DNA from: Tribonema minus
Taxonomy: Eukaryota > Sar > Xanthophyceae > Tribonematales > Tribonemataceae
Assembly: GCA_017506865.1 (NCBI GenBank)
Contig: JAFCMP010000553.1
Span: 310,001-374,000, forward strand
Length of the DNA: 64,000 bases
Direction of reading: 5' to 3'
Position numbers and translations under genes: made by a program. The first letter of the stretch is position 1. The number at the start of each line of letters is the position of its first letter. This document shows, in pieces, positions 23,228 to 34,287 of the stretch. The notes below the pieces were generated by a model. The model saw nothing but the letters and a program-made list of their open reading frames with translations. It was not told the DNA's origin and made no database searches.

Positions 23228-26200
23228 CAGCGGCGGCGGCAGCGGCAACAGCAGCGGCGGCAGCGGCGGCGGCAGCAGCGGCGGCGGAGGCAGCAGCGGC
23301 GGCGGAGGCGGCGGCGCAGTGCCGCCGGTGTACGGCTACGCGAAGCAGCTGCCGCCGACGGCGGTGGCGCCGTGCCTGCGCGGCGCGCTGGGGCGCGTTG
23401 CGGACTTGAAGTACGCCATGCTGTACACGTACAACGGCAGCACGTTCAGGGTGCCGCCGCTGCCGCCGCTGCGGCCGCACGGCGGCATAGGGAGCCACCT
23501 GGGGGACCTGGAGCACGTGCTCGTGCGCGTGGACGCCGACAGCGGGCGCGTTTTAGAGGTACGTAGGTTAGAGGTATGTAGGTGTGCGCAGTGAGGTAGG
23601 TAGGTACCTTACACACAGTAGGTGCGTATACCCGCGAGGTGTACAGCACGTGCTCGTGCGCATGGACGCCGACAGCGGGCGCCTCGTTGAGGTATGGATG
23701 CATGTACGGTGAGGTATATAGGGTATGTTCACATATGTACTTCGAAGTATGCGCGTGTACCTGTAAGGTGTGCAGATACTGTGATTCAGGACGCTGGTTG
23801 GTGTGCACAATGAGGTGCAAAGGCATGTAGGGGCATTCGCGTACTTCAAAGTAATTCGAAGTATGTGGAAATACAACAAGGTGTGGCGGTGCGCTCACGA
23901 CGCCGATGACTTGACTTCATGAGACAACTACTTGCTCAGCGCGACTGTTTGGTTGTGTGTAGTATCAGTAGTGACTTCTCGGTTCCATGTAATGGCGCAC
24001 TGAAATGTTAAGATCAGCTCAACTTCAGCAGAGTTTCATGTACGTCATTTGCATTGACAGGCCATTCATTGGGTGCTCTCAATCCCTGCAGAGTCAACAG
24101 CATGGTGTCCAGTCACGCTTTCAGTGCATTGTGCAGAAAGACGGGTGCGCGCGGAGCAATGCCCGCCATCACTCAACCGTAACTTAGCCTACCCTCTCTT
24201 ACCTAACGACAAATCGTTGCAAAGTGGCCATTATGGAGTCAAGCGCAGGGTGCGCGCGGCGCGACAGTGGTGCTCGTGCTGCACATTACTCATGTTGCAG
24301 CGCAGGTGTGTGAAACAGGCATTGGCAAACGAGCTATAGGGCCCTTTGTGCATCTGGCGCAGATGTTGTCAGCCATTCAGAGGTCGGCCCGTGGCATTGC
24401 AAGCGTATAGGTGCCGTAACATGACCCCTCTAGGTACTAGGTGCCGCACACAACCGTGCCAGGTTTCCCCTGGGCTTCACCTCACTTCTGTTTGATGGCA
24501 AGATCAATGCCGTCAGGATTCACCATGTCAAATGCTTCAAGTGCTTGGTACGTGCTTGGAATGACATGCCCATTAACGGTAGTGATTGGCTCCATGTGAG
24601 TTTGGGAGCAAGCAATGGCATCCCGACGTGCTGCTCTTTCCCTCTCTTGATCTCACCTCACTTCTACCTTTAACCCTCTCTTCTTGTTCTCGTGTTGGCT
24701 GTATGCTTGCGCAGATGTACTACAGTTGCCACAGCACAGGTACGCGCCACAGAGTGAGCTCTGTTACCACTGAGTCAGAGTCAGAGCAACTGCAAATGCG
24801 TGTAATTACAAAACGCACAGACGCACTCTCTGCATGCAATGTAGAAACTTAAACGCAACTTTGCACTCCTATCTGTAGAGCTTCACAAAATGATTGAATG
24901 GGCCCCCACTACGGTGGTCGTCACGTCACCTGCAGCTTCAACCAACGTTGAATAGCATTTCGGATCCACTTCAGCAATCATCTCTACATTGTTGATCTCG
25001 TTCACTCCCCGCCATGGCACGTACTTGTCCACACTCTCTGTAAGCTGAGCACTGAGCAGTGATGGTTTCCTGTGTTCAGCAGGAGCAGCGTTGTCAACCT
25101 CAAGTGCATTTCGCAGTCGAGCATGTTAGTCGCGGTGCCTAACCCTAACCCCCTAATCTGCTGCTGCAACGTGCTCACACTCCACACCACATGGTAAGCT
25201 ACGGACACCGTGCATACAGACAGAGTGTACCGTGTTGTGAAAAACGAATCAAAAAGATCGTTGAGCTCTAGGTGACAAGGGATGGTTAGCCGCAAGTGCC
25301 TTTCACCAATAACCGTGGTCGCCGCTGCTGCAGTCATTGGCCACGCATCAAACAGTGCCACCATAACCACAGTAGGCAAAAAAGACTTCTGTGTGCAAGC
25401 TTTTTAGCGTTCGAGGCATGGGTGTTCAGTATGGACAGGTCTCACGTGTTCGGTAGGTTATATCGCTTGACGCTGGCCGACTGCACAGCTTCAAGTGGAA
25501 GGAGGTACGCCGTGTGCAACACTCTCAGGCTCTGCTCGCCGCCACTAGCCACAAGCACTACATGTCAAAATGCTTTATCATTAGCACCTTGACCACGTTC
25601 TGAGCGCTTTACAACCATGCAGGCGAGGGCAAGTTTGTCGCTAGTGACTACCTGCCCTCCGTGGCAGCAGCGCTCAATTCTAGTCGCGGCAGCGCTGAGC
25701 AGCCATCCTCAATTCTGTCCAGCGTATGACATTGCACCATGCCCAGGGTTGCACACAATCGTATTTTACAACTTTATTTCTGAGATCAAGTGCCCCTTTT
25801 GTGGTGGACTGTACGCTCGGAATCGAGCACGCCCACCACATGCAAATACACACAAATACGCTTTTCGTGCAGCATGTTATCATGTTGAGGTCTGCTCAAG
25901 ACCTTAGTCCTGGTTGACAAATACGCCCTAAATACGCCGTATCTGTGTGGCTAAATATGTTTTCGTGCAACTCAAGCCATGCCTCATACGTCAAGTTGAA
26001 GTACACTTCACCCCTCGCCACCAGGCACCTCCCACAGCCGTCCACCACACTACTACAAATATTCGAGGCTTTGACGTGCGTACATGGTCCACTTGACGTG
26101 CTTGCCGACCGTGCAGGGGAGGGCAAGTTTGTCGCCAGCGACTACCTGCGCTCCGTGGCAGCAGAGCTCGACCCCGATAGTGACAGCGCTCAACTGCCAT

Positions 26201-29200
26201 CAACAGCGCCGCGCTTACAGTTCTTCGACAACGGCGTGCGGCCCATCACCTACGCTGCGGCTGGGAGCCACGCCAATTATCCAGAACCGCGGTCGTGGCG
26301 GCGCTTTGCTATCGTGTCGTGGCTGCCAGGGTGAGCTCACTGCCAATGTGGTGTTGAGTCATGTGTATGCTTTGCAAGCATAATATCCCGGCTTTGAAGT
26401 ACTTGTACACGTATCAACTCATCATGCCAGTTAGCAATCAACGGCGTCCGGCCCATCACCCATGCCGCGGCTGGTAGCCATGCCAGTTATCCAGAACCGC
26501 GGTCGTGGCGGCGTTTCGCTATCGTGTCGTGGCTGCCAGGGTGAGCAAACTGCCAATGTGGTGCATGTGTATGCTTTGCAAGCATAATATCCCGACTTTG
26601 AATACATGTATACATATCGTTATATCATGGCAGTTGGCAAACCGCCGCTGCACACTAGGGTCCCATTGCCAGAGAGGCCGCAGAAAATAAATTTTTAAGT
26701 GCGCTTGATGTGGATGAGGGCGTGCCCCCTCGTGGCTGCCTTGGGCATAGCAAACACACCGAGCTACGCTCTGTGAAGGCGTTTCGCGGTTTGTTCTGTG
26801 CTGACTGTTTCACTTTTGAAACCACCTTTCTGTACCCAGTGCCCAGGAGTGCAGCATTGCTGGCAAGGGTTGTTGACGAGGATGTTAGATCATGTACAAA
26901 CAATGGTGCGCAGTTCACGTAGTTGCTTGATGTGCTGCACTGTGCCCGCAGCAGCGATTTACCAGCGCGTTACGGCCGCCAGGATAGCCCAGTTGCACAC
27001 CTGGCGAACCAGCAACACCCAGCAAGCTGACTGTTGCCTCTTGGCCAGAGGCACACATATGTTCATAGGTGCCTGCACCTAGCTCTTATGAAACATTACT
27101 GATGCATGACGTGCAAATCTCGTGTTCAATTGCTTCTGAATGCTCTGCGTGTGCGGCAGGTTTGGCGATGATCTCTGCTCAGACCGTGGCGCTGAGTGGC
27201 ACCCTGACGTTGTCGTCATAGACAACCCTGTCTGCCGCTATCCGCCGTGGCTGCGATTTACGGGGCAGTACGGCCATTCCGCAAACTTCCGACAGCAGGT
27301 ACCTACCCTCTCCACTGTACACTATATATACCCTGTGATAACTAACCCTAGCCCTCACTTTCACGGCCATTCCTGTAACTTCTGGGGTACTCTGTAACTT
27401 CTGGCAGCAGGTAGCTACCGTTCCCACTATACATACCTGGTACCTTTCTGGCAGCAGGTACCTACCCTACCGACTATACATACCCTGTAATTACTAACCC
27501 TAGCCCCCTAACTTATTCCTGACCCTGACCTATCCCCAACCCTAATTCCCACGCATGTACCCCTACCCACACTAACCCTAGCCCAAACCCTAACTTATTC
27601 CTGACCCTGACCTATCCCCAACCCTAGTCCCCACACATGTACGCTACCCTCCCTCTATACATCTCAGCCCGCTGCAATTCGCCGTGGCTATGGTGCAAGG
27701 CGCATTGAGATCATTCCATCAACCTCCTACAGCAGGGGTGCACGGATATGTACGGGTACGGTACTGCTCACATACATGCCTTGAGGAGCATAATTGCCAC
27801 TTTTGGGCACATACATAGCTCAATGTCATGTCAGACATACTCGTTTAGGTGACCCCAGCAGACACAAGACCTGCAGCCAATGCATGTGATGCTGGAAGTG
27901 ATTCGTGAAAGCCAGCATGCAAAGTCTGCGCATCAGCATGACACAGCAGTGCTCAGCAGAATCCATCATTGACACAAGTGCTGAGCTGTGCTGCGGACGT
28001 TCAGGTGCCACACTTGTAGTCGGGCTTAATCAGCAGACGTTTGTGTTCATTTTCGCCCTGCATATATCGCTTAGCCATTCCTGCTGCACACAGCTCATGG
28101 TACATCTGGATTTTCATTCACGTTCATGCATAGCTCTCACGGCGCCGCAGCAAATCATGCCCAAACCTTAGCATTCCCATCAAATTTGCAACTTTGATGT
28201 CCTGCTGGCGTGTGCAGAGCATCGCCAGCATCTGACGAGTAATGTTTGCCGTCGCCATTGAGTTTAGTCACTGATTAAACTTACGTTTTAAGTAACTGCC
28301 ACCCCCCAGACGTGGTGGCGCGTGCAGAGCGAGCACGCGCGCCAGATCGCCCCCACCCCCGCCAACTACTACCATAGCGTCGTAGAGGAGGGCCTCGTGC
28401 CCAACAGGCAACTGCGACTGGGCCTCACGCGCGCAAACCTCCAGCTAGGCCGCGTAGCGGCCGGTGTCGCGGGCGGTGATGGCAGCAGCGCTCGCGGCAG
28501 CGGCAGCAGCGGTGGCGGCGGCAGCAGCGGCGCCGCGGCATCTGAAGCGACGGTTGTCCTGGATGACGGCTGTCAGAACTGTGGGGGGGTCAGGGGCTGC
28601 GAACAGTGCGCAAGCAATGGCGGCGGCAGCGGCCGTGGGCTGGTGCGCACTAACGGCGGCAGCAGCGGCGGCGGCAGCTTCCGCTTCATCGGCAACTACT
28701 TCAAGCGCGGCGCCAGCAGCAGCAGCAGCAGCGGCGGCAGTGGCAGCAGGCGGCGGCTCTTCAGCGGCAGCGGCGGCAGCAGCTTCCGCTTCCGTGGCGG
28801 CGCCGTACGGCAGCGCAGCGGGCTGAGCGCTGCTGACGACGGCGGCAGCAGCAGCGACGGCGGCAGCGGCGGCGGCGGCGGCGGCGGCTGCGCGCTGTCG
28901 CTGGAGAGGCATGTGGAGATGCAGGAGCGGCCGCGGCAGCCGTGCTTCGGTGCACGCGAGTACAGGCCGGTACGCGCTGAACTGGGCCCTCCTGGGGAGT
29001 TGGCTGCGGCGCCGCGCGGACTGGAGTGGGTGGGGCCGTGGGTGGTGGTTACGGATGTGAGGGGGAGGGGGGAGGGGACAACCGATAAGGTATGTGGGTA
29101 TATGTCACTTGATGGTTTTACTTCACAATTTGTCAGATGGTTGCGGCTGCGTGGTGCTCATGTAGGTAACAGTGCAGCGGACTTGAAGAGCTTGCGCGTT

Positions 29201-32200
29201 TGTTTCAAAGTGTGAAGAGCTGCAGCGAGTGATGTCGGCAGTTTTCTAGTCGGCAGTTATGAACGTAACCGCAAAGGATGCCACGCAGCTGGCAACGCAG
29301 TATGCCATTGTGGGTGGCACGGTATTGTGACATCTACTTCCAAGCGACGAAGGGTACACCGCTCGGGTGCGCGTCTTTAGCTCAGCGAGGCAATGCGAGC
29401 TGCTGATTCTGTCCGCCTGTCTTGCAGAGCGCACCACACCTAACCCTACCCTACCTCTAACCTAACCGTAACCCCAACCCCAAGAAATTCAACCCTAACC
29501 GCTGCGTCATTATGAGCTGCTCGTTCAGTCGGCATAGAGGTTAGGGCGCCCCTGCTCCTTCATACGAGTACCGCTGCACACCCGGATCTGTTGTGCACTT
29601 GATGATCGAATCGCTTTACGTGGTCCAAGTGATCATCTGGACCAATTGATTTCCTACGAATGCTATGCGTGCAAGCCAATACGAAAGCATTTCCCCAGCA
29701 AAGTGCATCCTTCTGACCCCCCTTGCTGCCCCTTACTGCCGCTGCTGCAGGATGGCTGGGGGTACGCGTTGGTCAAGGAGTGGTGTGAAGCAGGCGCGCT
29801 AGGGCTGCTGCCGTCGGATCGCGACTGGAACGTTATGGGGACGCACTGGCGACGCAGGTGCGTAGACTATATGATGAGTTGCACTTGAAGGATGAAAGGC
29901 ATTTCCGCTTTACAAGTTTCACAACTGGTGCTGCGAGAGTCAGCTTTTGTTGAAGTTGAAGTGGTGAGTACACAGCCTCTGCAGACACGCCGGGGCTGCT
30001 GCCGGTGGATGCACTGGCGCACTTTGCATACATGTTGAAGTTGCAGTATGGGGCACCCATCAAAGTCAGAGTGCTGCAGTTGAAGTTGAAGCTGGGGTTG
30101 TATCAAATGGGTGCACGGCGGGTGCCTTGCGGCTGATGCCGGTGAATCGCGACTGGAATGTCATGGCGACACAAGCGCCGCACGGCGCGTATATGTTCAA
30201 GGTGAAGTCAAGGATTAAGGGCCTTTGCACTTTGGAAGCTTTTAACACCGGTGCTTGGGGGTCAGCTTTGGTTTTGTTGGAGTTGAAGTTGTGGGTACAC
30301 AGCTCTGGCGTGCTGGGGCTGCTGCCGACAGACTGTGACTGGAATGTCATGGGGACGCACGGGTGCCACAGGTGCGTATATGTTGAAGTTGAAGTTAAAT
30401 GATGAAGGGAAGCTTTAGCACTGGTGCTGCGAGAGTCGGCTTTTGTTCAACTTGAAGTGGTGGGCACACAGCTTTGCAGACGGTGGGACAAGTACGGTGG
30501 GTGGGTACGCGGTGATGCCATACATACATGCTTGCAGGATACCAGCCATCCGTTTGAACATGTTCAAATGGTGCTGAGGCTTACTCTTTTTTAAGAGAGA
30601 GTACAGAAAAGTACAAAAAGTGTACACAAGCGCACAATATTCGTGTCAGGGATAGTCAGCTCTGCTGAGTATTGCCATGGGGGAGGCTTGGCTCGTGTGC
30701 CAGTTGATATGAACCTGTTGACCACTTCAGCGTGTAGACAACTACTTTGAAGTACCACATCTCGACTGCGCCTGCACATCTGGACTTCGCCTGGACTGCA
30801 CTGGATCGGATACGCGGGCATGAGCGATGCTCAATTGATTGTCTTTGTTCACGCTCGTGTACTCACGCTGTGCAGCACGACTCTTGTATCACGTAGACTG
30901 CATCATACTTGCATGTACACGCAGGTGGATGATATATTGCCACACATCATCCAACCTTCCAATGCTCTTCCTGCCCGCAACTTTTTACTGCGCAAGGTCT
31001 CTCTCGTGCCAATCTTATCCTCAACCCCAACCCTCCCTTTTTGCTGGTCCGCGCATTCGCTGAAAACTGTGCGCTGCAGGGAGTGGGTGCGCGTGGCAGC
31101 GACGGCAGCGGAAGCAGCGGTCATTCACGCTGCGGCAGCCGCCATTGGAGTAGAAGTATATGTGGCGGCGGTCGGCGCTGTTGCTGCCGCTCACGCCGGC
31201 ACGCCGCTTTCCACCGACTCCATACAGCGCGCGCTCATGCAGAGCGTCACTGGCCTCAGCGCTAGTAGCAACAATCTAGCTGGCGGCGGCGGCGACAGCG
31301 GCGGCGGCCGCAGCAGCAGCGGCGGCGGCGGCAGCTCTGGCGGGGAATCTGCAGCGGCAGCCATATCCACTGTGACAGCGGCGGACACTGGCGAGCCGCT
31401 GGCGTCTGCAATTGCTGCGGATGCAATTGGCGCTGGCGTATCAGAAGCCACTGGTGGCGGCAGTGGGATTAACAGGGACAGCACCGCTGGCGGCAGTGGC
31501 GGCGGAGGCAGCGACTGCAGCGATGGCGACGGGTGTGTTGGCACTGTCGCTGGCGGCGGCGACGGCACTCACTGCGGCAGCGGCAGCAGCAGCGCCGGCG
31601 GCGGTGGCGGTGATGGCGGCGGCAGCGCTGCCGCCGCCGTCGGTGAGGATCTGGCCGCCGTAGTGCGCAACTGCCTGCGCCCAGTTGTGGCGTGGCGTGA
31701 CCCTTACACCGCCGTGCTGATGGGGGACGGCAGGCAGCAGCAGAAGCGCATGCGGCGAGGGCGTGCGGCAGCAGCGGCGGCGGCGGCGGCAGTGGTGGCG
31801 GCGGCAGCGCTGGCGGCGCCCGCAGCAGAAACGCGCCCGCTTCTGGTCAACACTGTCGTTGCGGAACACGGCGATCGTGCGACGAGCAGCGACGACGGCA
31901 GCGACAGTGTGTACGGCAGCAGCGAGCAAGAGGAGGCGCGCGCGCTGGCGGCGGGGGGGGTGAGGGGGCAGCGGCGGCGGCAGCGCGCCGCTGCGCGGAG
32001 CCGCAGCAACAGCCTCACACACCAGCCAGGTGATGCCGAACCTGCGGGCGATGACAGGAGCAGCAGCGGCGGAGGCGTCGGTGAAATTGCAACTGCCGCT
32101 GGCCAGTTGACCATTGCTGGTGGTGGTGGCGGTGCTGCTGGTGGCACAGGTAGGAGTATCAGGGGCACGCCAGAAGCGGCGGCGGCAGCCAAGCAGGCGC

Positions 32201-32298
32201 TGCTGCGGTCGCCGCGAGCTCTGAGCAGCGGCAGCGATGGCGATGCGCACAGCGAAACGCCGGGTGCCGCACCGCTGCTGGCACGCGTCGCCAAGTAG
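22275..32298 (+). CDS. Vps62-domain protein with long Gly/Ser/Ala-rich inserts
   Basis: Eight exons join in phase to 1057 residues: 22275-22452, 23047-23558, 24715-24739, 26117-26330, 27160-27298, 28310-29089, 29751-29857, 31080-32298 (TAG). Signature pieces of the Vps62 family follow in order: HRPVVRLHPAERNFPCSAEF; then YAMLYTYNGSTF, GSHLGDLEHVLVRVD, the 25-base microexon MYYSCHSTG, RPITYAAAGSHANYP, and PPWLRFTGQYG. Family members act in, or are named from, vacuolar protein sorting in yeast; the molecular activity is not established. Exon 2 has a Gly/Ser run, exons 6 and 8 long Gly/Ser/Ala runs encoded by GGC/AGC/GCA repeats, and the last 400 residues have no recognised domain. Several introns carry tandem copies of the neighbouring exon edge, so alternative donors are possible, especially after exon 7. 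The head-to-head neighbour is the Yvh1-like gene. Confidence 0.82.
23500..23695 (+). repeat. Copy of Vps62 exon 2 end and donor inside intron 2
   Basis: The exon end coding EHVLVRVDADSGR, with GTACGT donor at 23559, is repeated at 23643-23693 (HVLVRMDADSGRLVE), followed by a GTATGG donor. Offset is about 135 bases. Confidence 0.85.
25238..25380 (-). mobile_element. Dispersed intronic element, copy 1 (Vps62 intron)
   Basis: The minus strand reads ACCACGGTTATTGGTGAAAG, then GGCACTTGCGGCTAACCATC, then CTTGTCACCTAGAGCTC and GATTCGTT. About 70 bases are shared by all four copies; this copy and that at 55166 share about 60 more on the left (GCAGCAGCGGC region). It lies antisense within the intron after exon 3 of the Vps62 gene. 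No terminal inverted repeats are seen. Confidence 0.75.
25620..26545 (+). repeat. Copies of Vps62 exon 4, start upstream and end downstream
   Basis: The real exon is 26117-26330. A copy of its acceptor and first about 65 bases (GEGKFVASDYLPSVAAALN) lies at 25611-25685. A copy of its last 100 bases (GVRPITHAAAGSHASYPEP) plus donor and about 90 bases of intron lies at 26436-26640. The same exon has thus been duplicated at both edges. Confidence 0.88.
27262..27470 (+). repeat. Copies of Vps62 exon 5 end and donor
   Basis: The exon end CGGCCATTCC...CAGCAG with GTACCTACC donor (27299) recurs at about 27361-27420 (GGCCATTCC and GGCAGCAGGTAGCTACC) and 27447-27475 (GGCAGCAGGTACCTACC). Telomere-like CCCTAACC/CCCTAGCC words follow to 27640, themselves in two copies. 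Confidence 0.75.
29751..30480 (+). repeat. Four-fold tandem array of Vps62 exon 7 end and donor
   Basis: The exon end coding GLLPSDRDWNVMGTH with CAGGTGCGTA donor (29858) is repeated at about 29990-30030, 30126-30195 (RLMPVNRDWNVMATQ) and 30305-30371 (GLLPTDCDWNVMGTH), the last again followed by CAGGTGCGTATA. The accompanying intron part (CTGGTGCTGCGAGAGTC) is repeated too. The period is about 135-190 bases. Confidence 0.88.
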
Positions 32299-34014
32299 GG
32301 CCACGGTGCAAGCAAAGTAGGTACCAGCAATCTTCATGGAGGCGGCACTGCGGCCGTCAAGCGCTATCAGCAGCAGTGGCGATGGCGTCGGCAATGGCCA
32401 CCTGTGTGCCACTGCTCTTGCGCGCCGCTGCCTACGCTTACCCGCTAGGCACAGTTAGTACTGTACATGTTGCGGCAGCGGGCGAGGCGGCGCTGCCGCA
32501 GAGGGCCCTTGCGCCCACAGCAGCAGTGTCAGCCACGCAAGCAGATGCGGACGGCAGCCACTGTGCTGCTGCTGGCGCGTGCCTCTAGTGAGAGCGAAAG
32601 CGGCTGCGGGAGCACACATTGAGCACCGCTGCGCACGAACGCTGAGCACTGTGCACGACGCGGCCTGCGTGCGCGTGAAGCGCGTGGCTGTCGTGCAGTG
32701 CTCCTACAGCGGTACCAGCCCGTAGTTTGGCTTGAAGTAGATTATCAAGGCTGCAATTTGACAGCACGTTGATGCTATGGCGGCCCCTGTCATGGCAGCA
32801 CGGCACTTTGTGGCACCATGCCGCAGGCAGTTCTGCCAGCAGATGGCGCGAAACGTGCACAGTGCAGTGTGTGTTGCAACGCACATTCTGTCAGGTAGGC
32901 GTATGCACAGCGTGCACTTTCAGAGCATGCACGCCAAGCAGCACTCGATCAAAGTGGAGATTGCATGTTGTGCATGTACATGTCTGCTTTTGCATACACA
33001 AGTCGTTTAACATAGAGCGTTTAGAAGGCCTGTGCCAGGCTGCCAGCTCATCTTCAGCGCACAGCGCGTGAACCAACACTAGTGTAGCAAGACCGGAGCA
33101 GGCATCCAATAGCGTGGAATGGCACAAACATATATTTATGGCGATACTGCACTCGAGTGTGTGCGCTGCGTGTGTGTACATCGGAAGCAGTATGACATTG
33201 CACGTCACAACTCACTTGTGTTGCCATCTGCTGAGTGTCCGTTGCCTTTGACAAGATATGCCCCTGCGATGGCGTCTTTTTGTGATGTAGCCTGCATACC
33301 GCACCTCTTGCATTGATGTTCATGTTTCACATGACGGGCGCACGCACTGCTACATAGTGCTCACATTGCGCGACGCTGACGATTAATGTCGAGCCAGCTA
33401 ACTACAGATTTTGTTTAGTGAAGACTCTTTGCATGGCATTGTATCAGCACTTGCACACGGACGACACACAACAACCGCCCAAAGCTCAGTCGAGGACTAC
33501 CGTTGCAAAAGCTTGTTGTGATTGTGTGCACCACAATTGTGGTATGTATGTATGTTTGTTGGTCTGCATCTGTTGCCACCAGTGCACTATGGCACCCGAC
33601 GCGTCTAGCGATGTGATTGCATATGTGCCGTAGAGAGCACTGAGGTGCGAAATGGCATTTGCTGAGCCGTGAAGTCGATCTGCCCCAGGAAAACGGGACC
33701 GCCAGAAGCCATGCATGCTGAGGCTCCTCTTTAAGATGAGCTCTGGAGTGTTTTGGGTGCGCAGCACTCCAGACGCGGCTGCTGCGCCCTCGCTTGTGCA
33801 GCCGGCACACTCTGCTGAGTGCGCCGTCCTGCATGCAGTGCTGCAGCCCAAGAACGCGCAAGCGCCCTCCGGTGACACTGCAGCTTCCGCCGCTGCTGCA
33901 GCTGCCACCGCCCTGACTGCAGCCACTGCTGGCGCCGTTACTGCTGTGGTCAGAGGCAGCGTCGCCAGCAGAAACTGCTTTCTGCCACCAGCACTGTCGC
34001 TAGCGCAACCACGG

Positions 34015-34046
<32 letters not shown>

Positions 34047-34287
34047 TTGCTGCTGCCGCCGCCGCCGCCGGTGTCGTCGCGTTCCAGCAATGCGCATGCA
34101 AAGCGCTGGCTCCAGGCTCGGGAAGACTGCAACACTGAAAGCGCGCAGCGCCGGCTTAGGCGCGGTTGGCAGCCAGCGCGCAAGCCCATCAGCAGCAGCG
34201 CTAGCTGCGCAGCGGCGCGCTGCCGCAACCGCCGCATCAGCCTTACGCGCCGTGGTCAACAACTCACTCAATGACTCGCTCAATGAC
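32299..34287. other. Intergenic region between two convergent genes
   Basis: It lies between the stop of the Vps62 gene and the stop of the minus-strand Fes1 gene. Short open frames only; GCA/GCT-rich stretches at 32380-32580 and a CTG-repeat cluster near 34015-34060. No gene, RNA or mobile element is supported. Confidence 0.55.

Noticed and set aside
22929-23516. Ala-rich minus-strand frames opposite the Vps62 exons (also 28445-28912 and 31441-32412)
   Set aside because: They are shadows of GGC/AGC/GCA runs; the plus strand has the Vps62 motifs and consistent exon phases.
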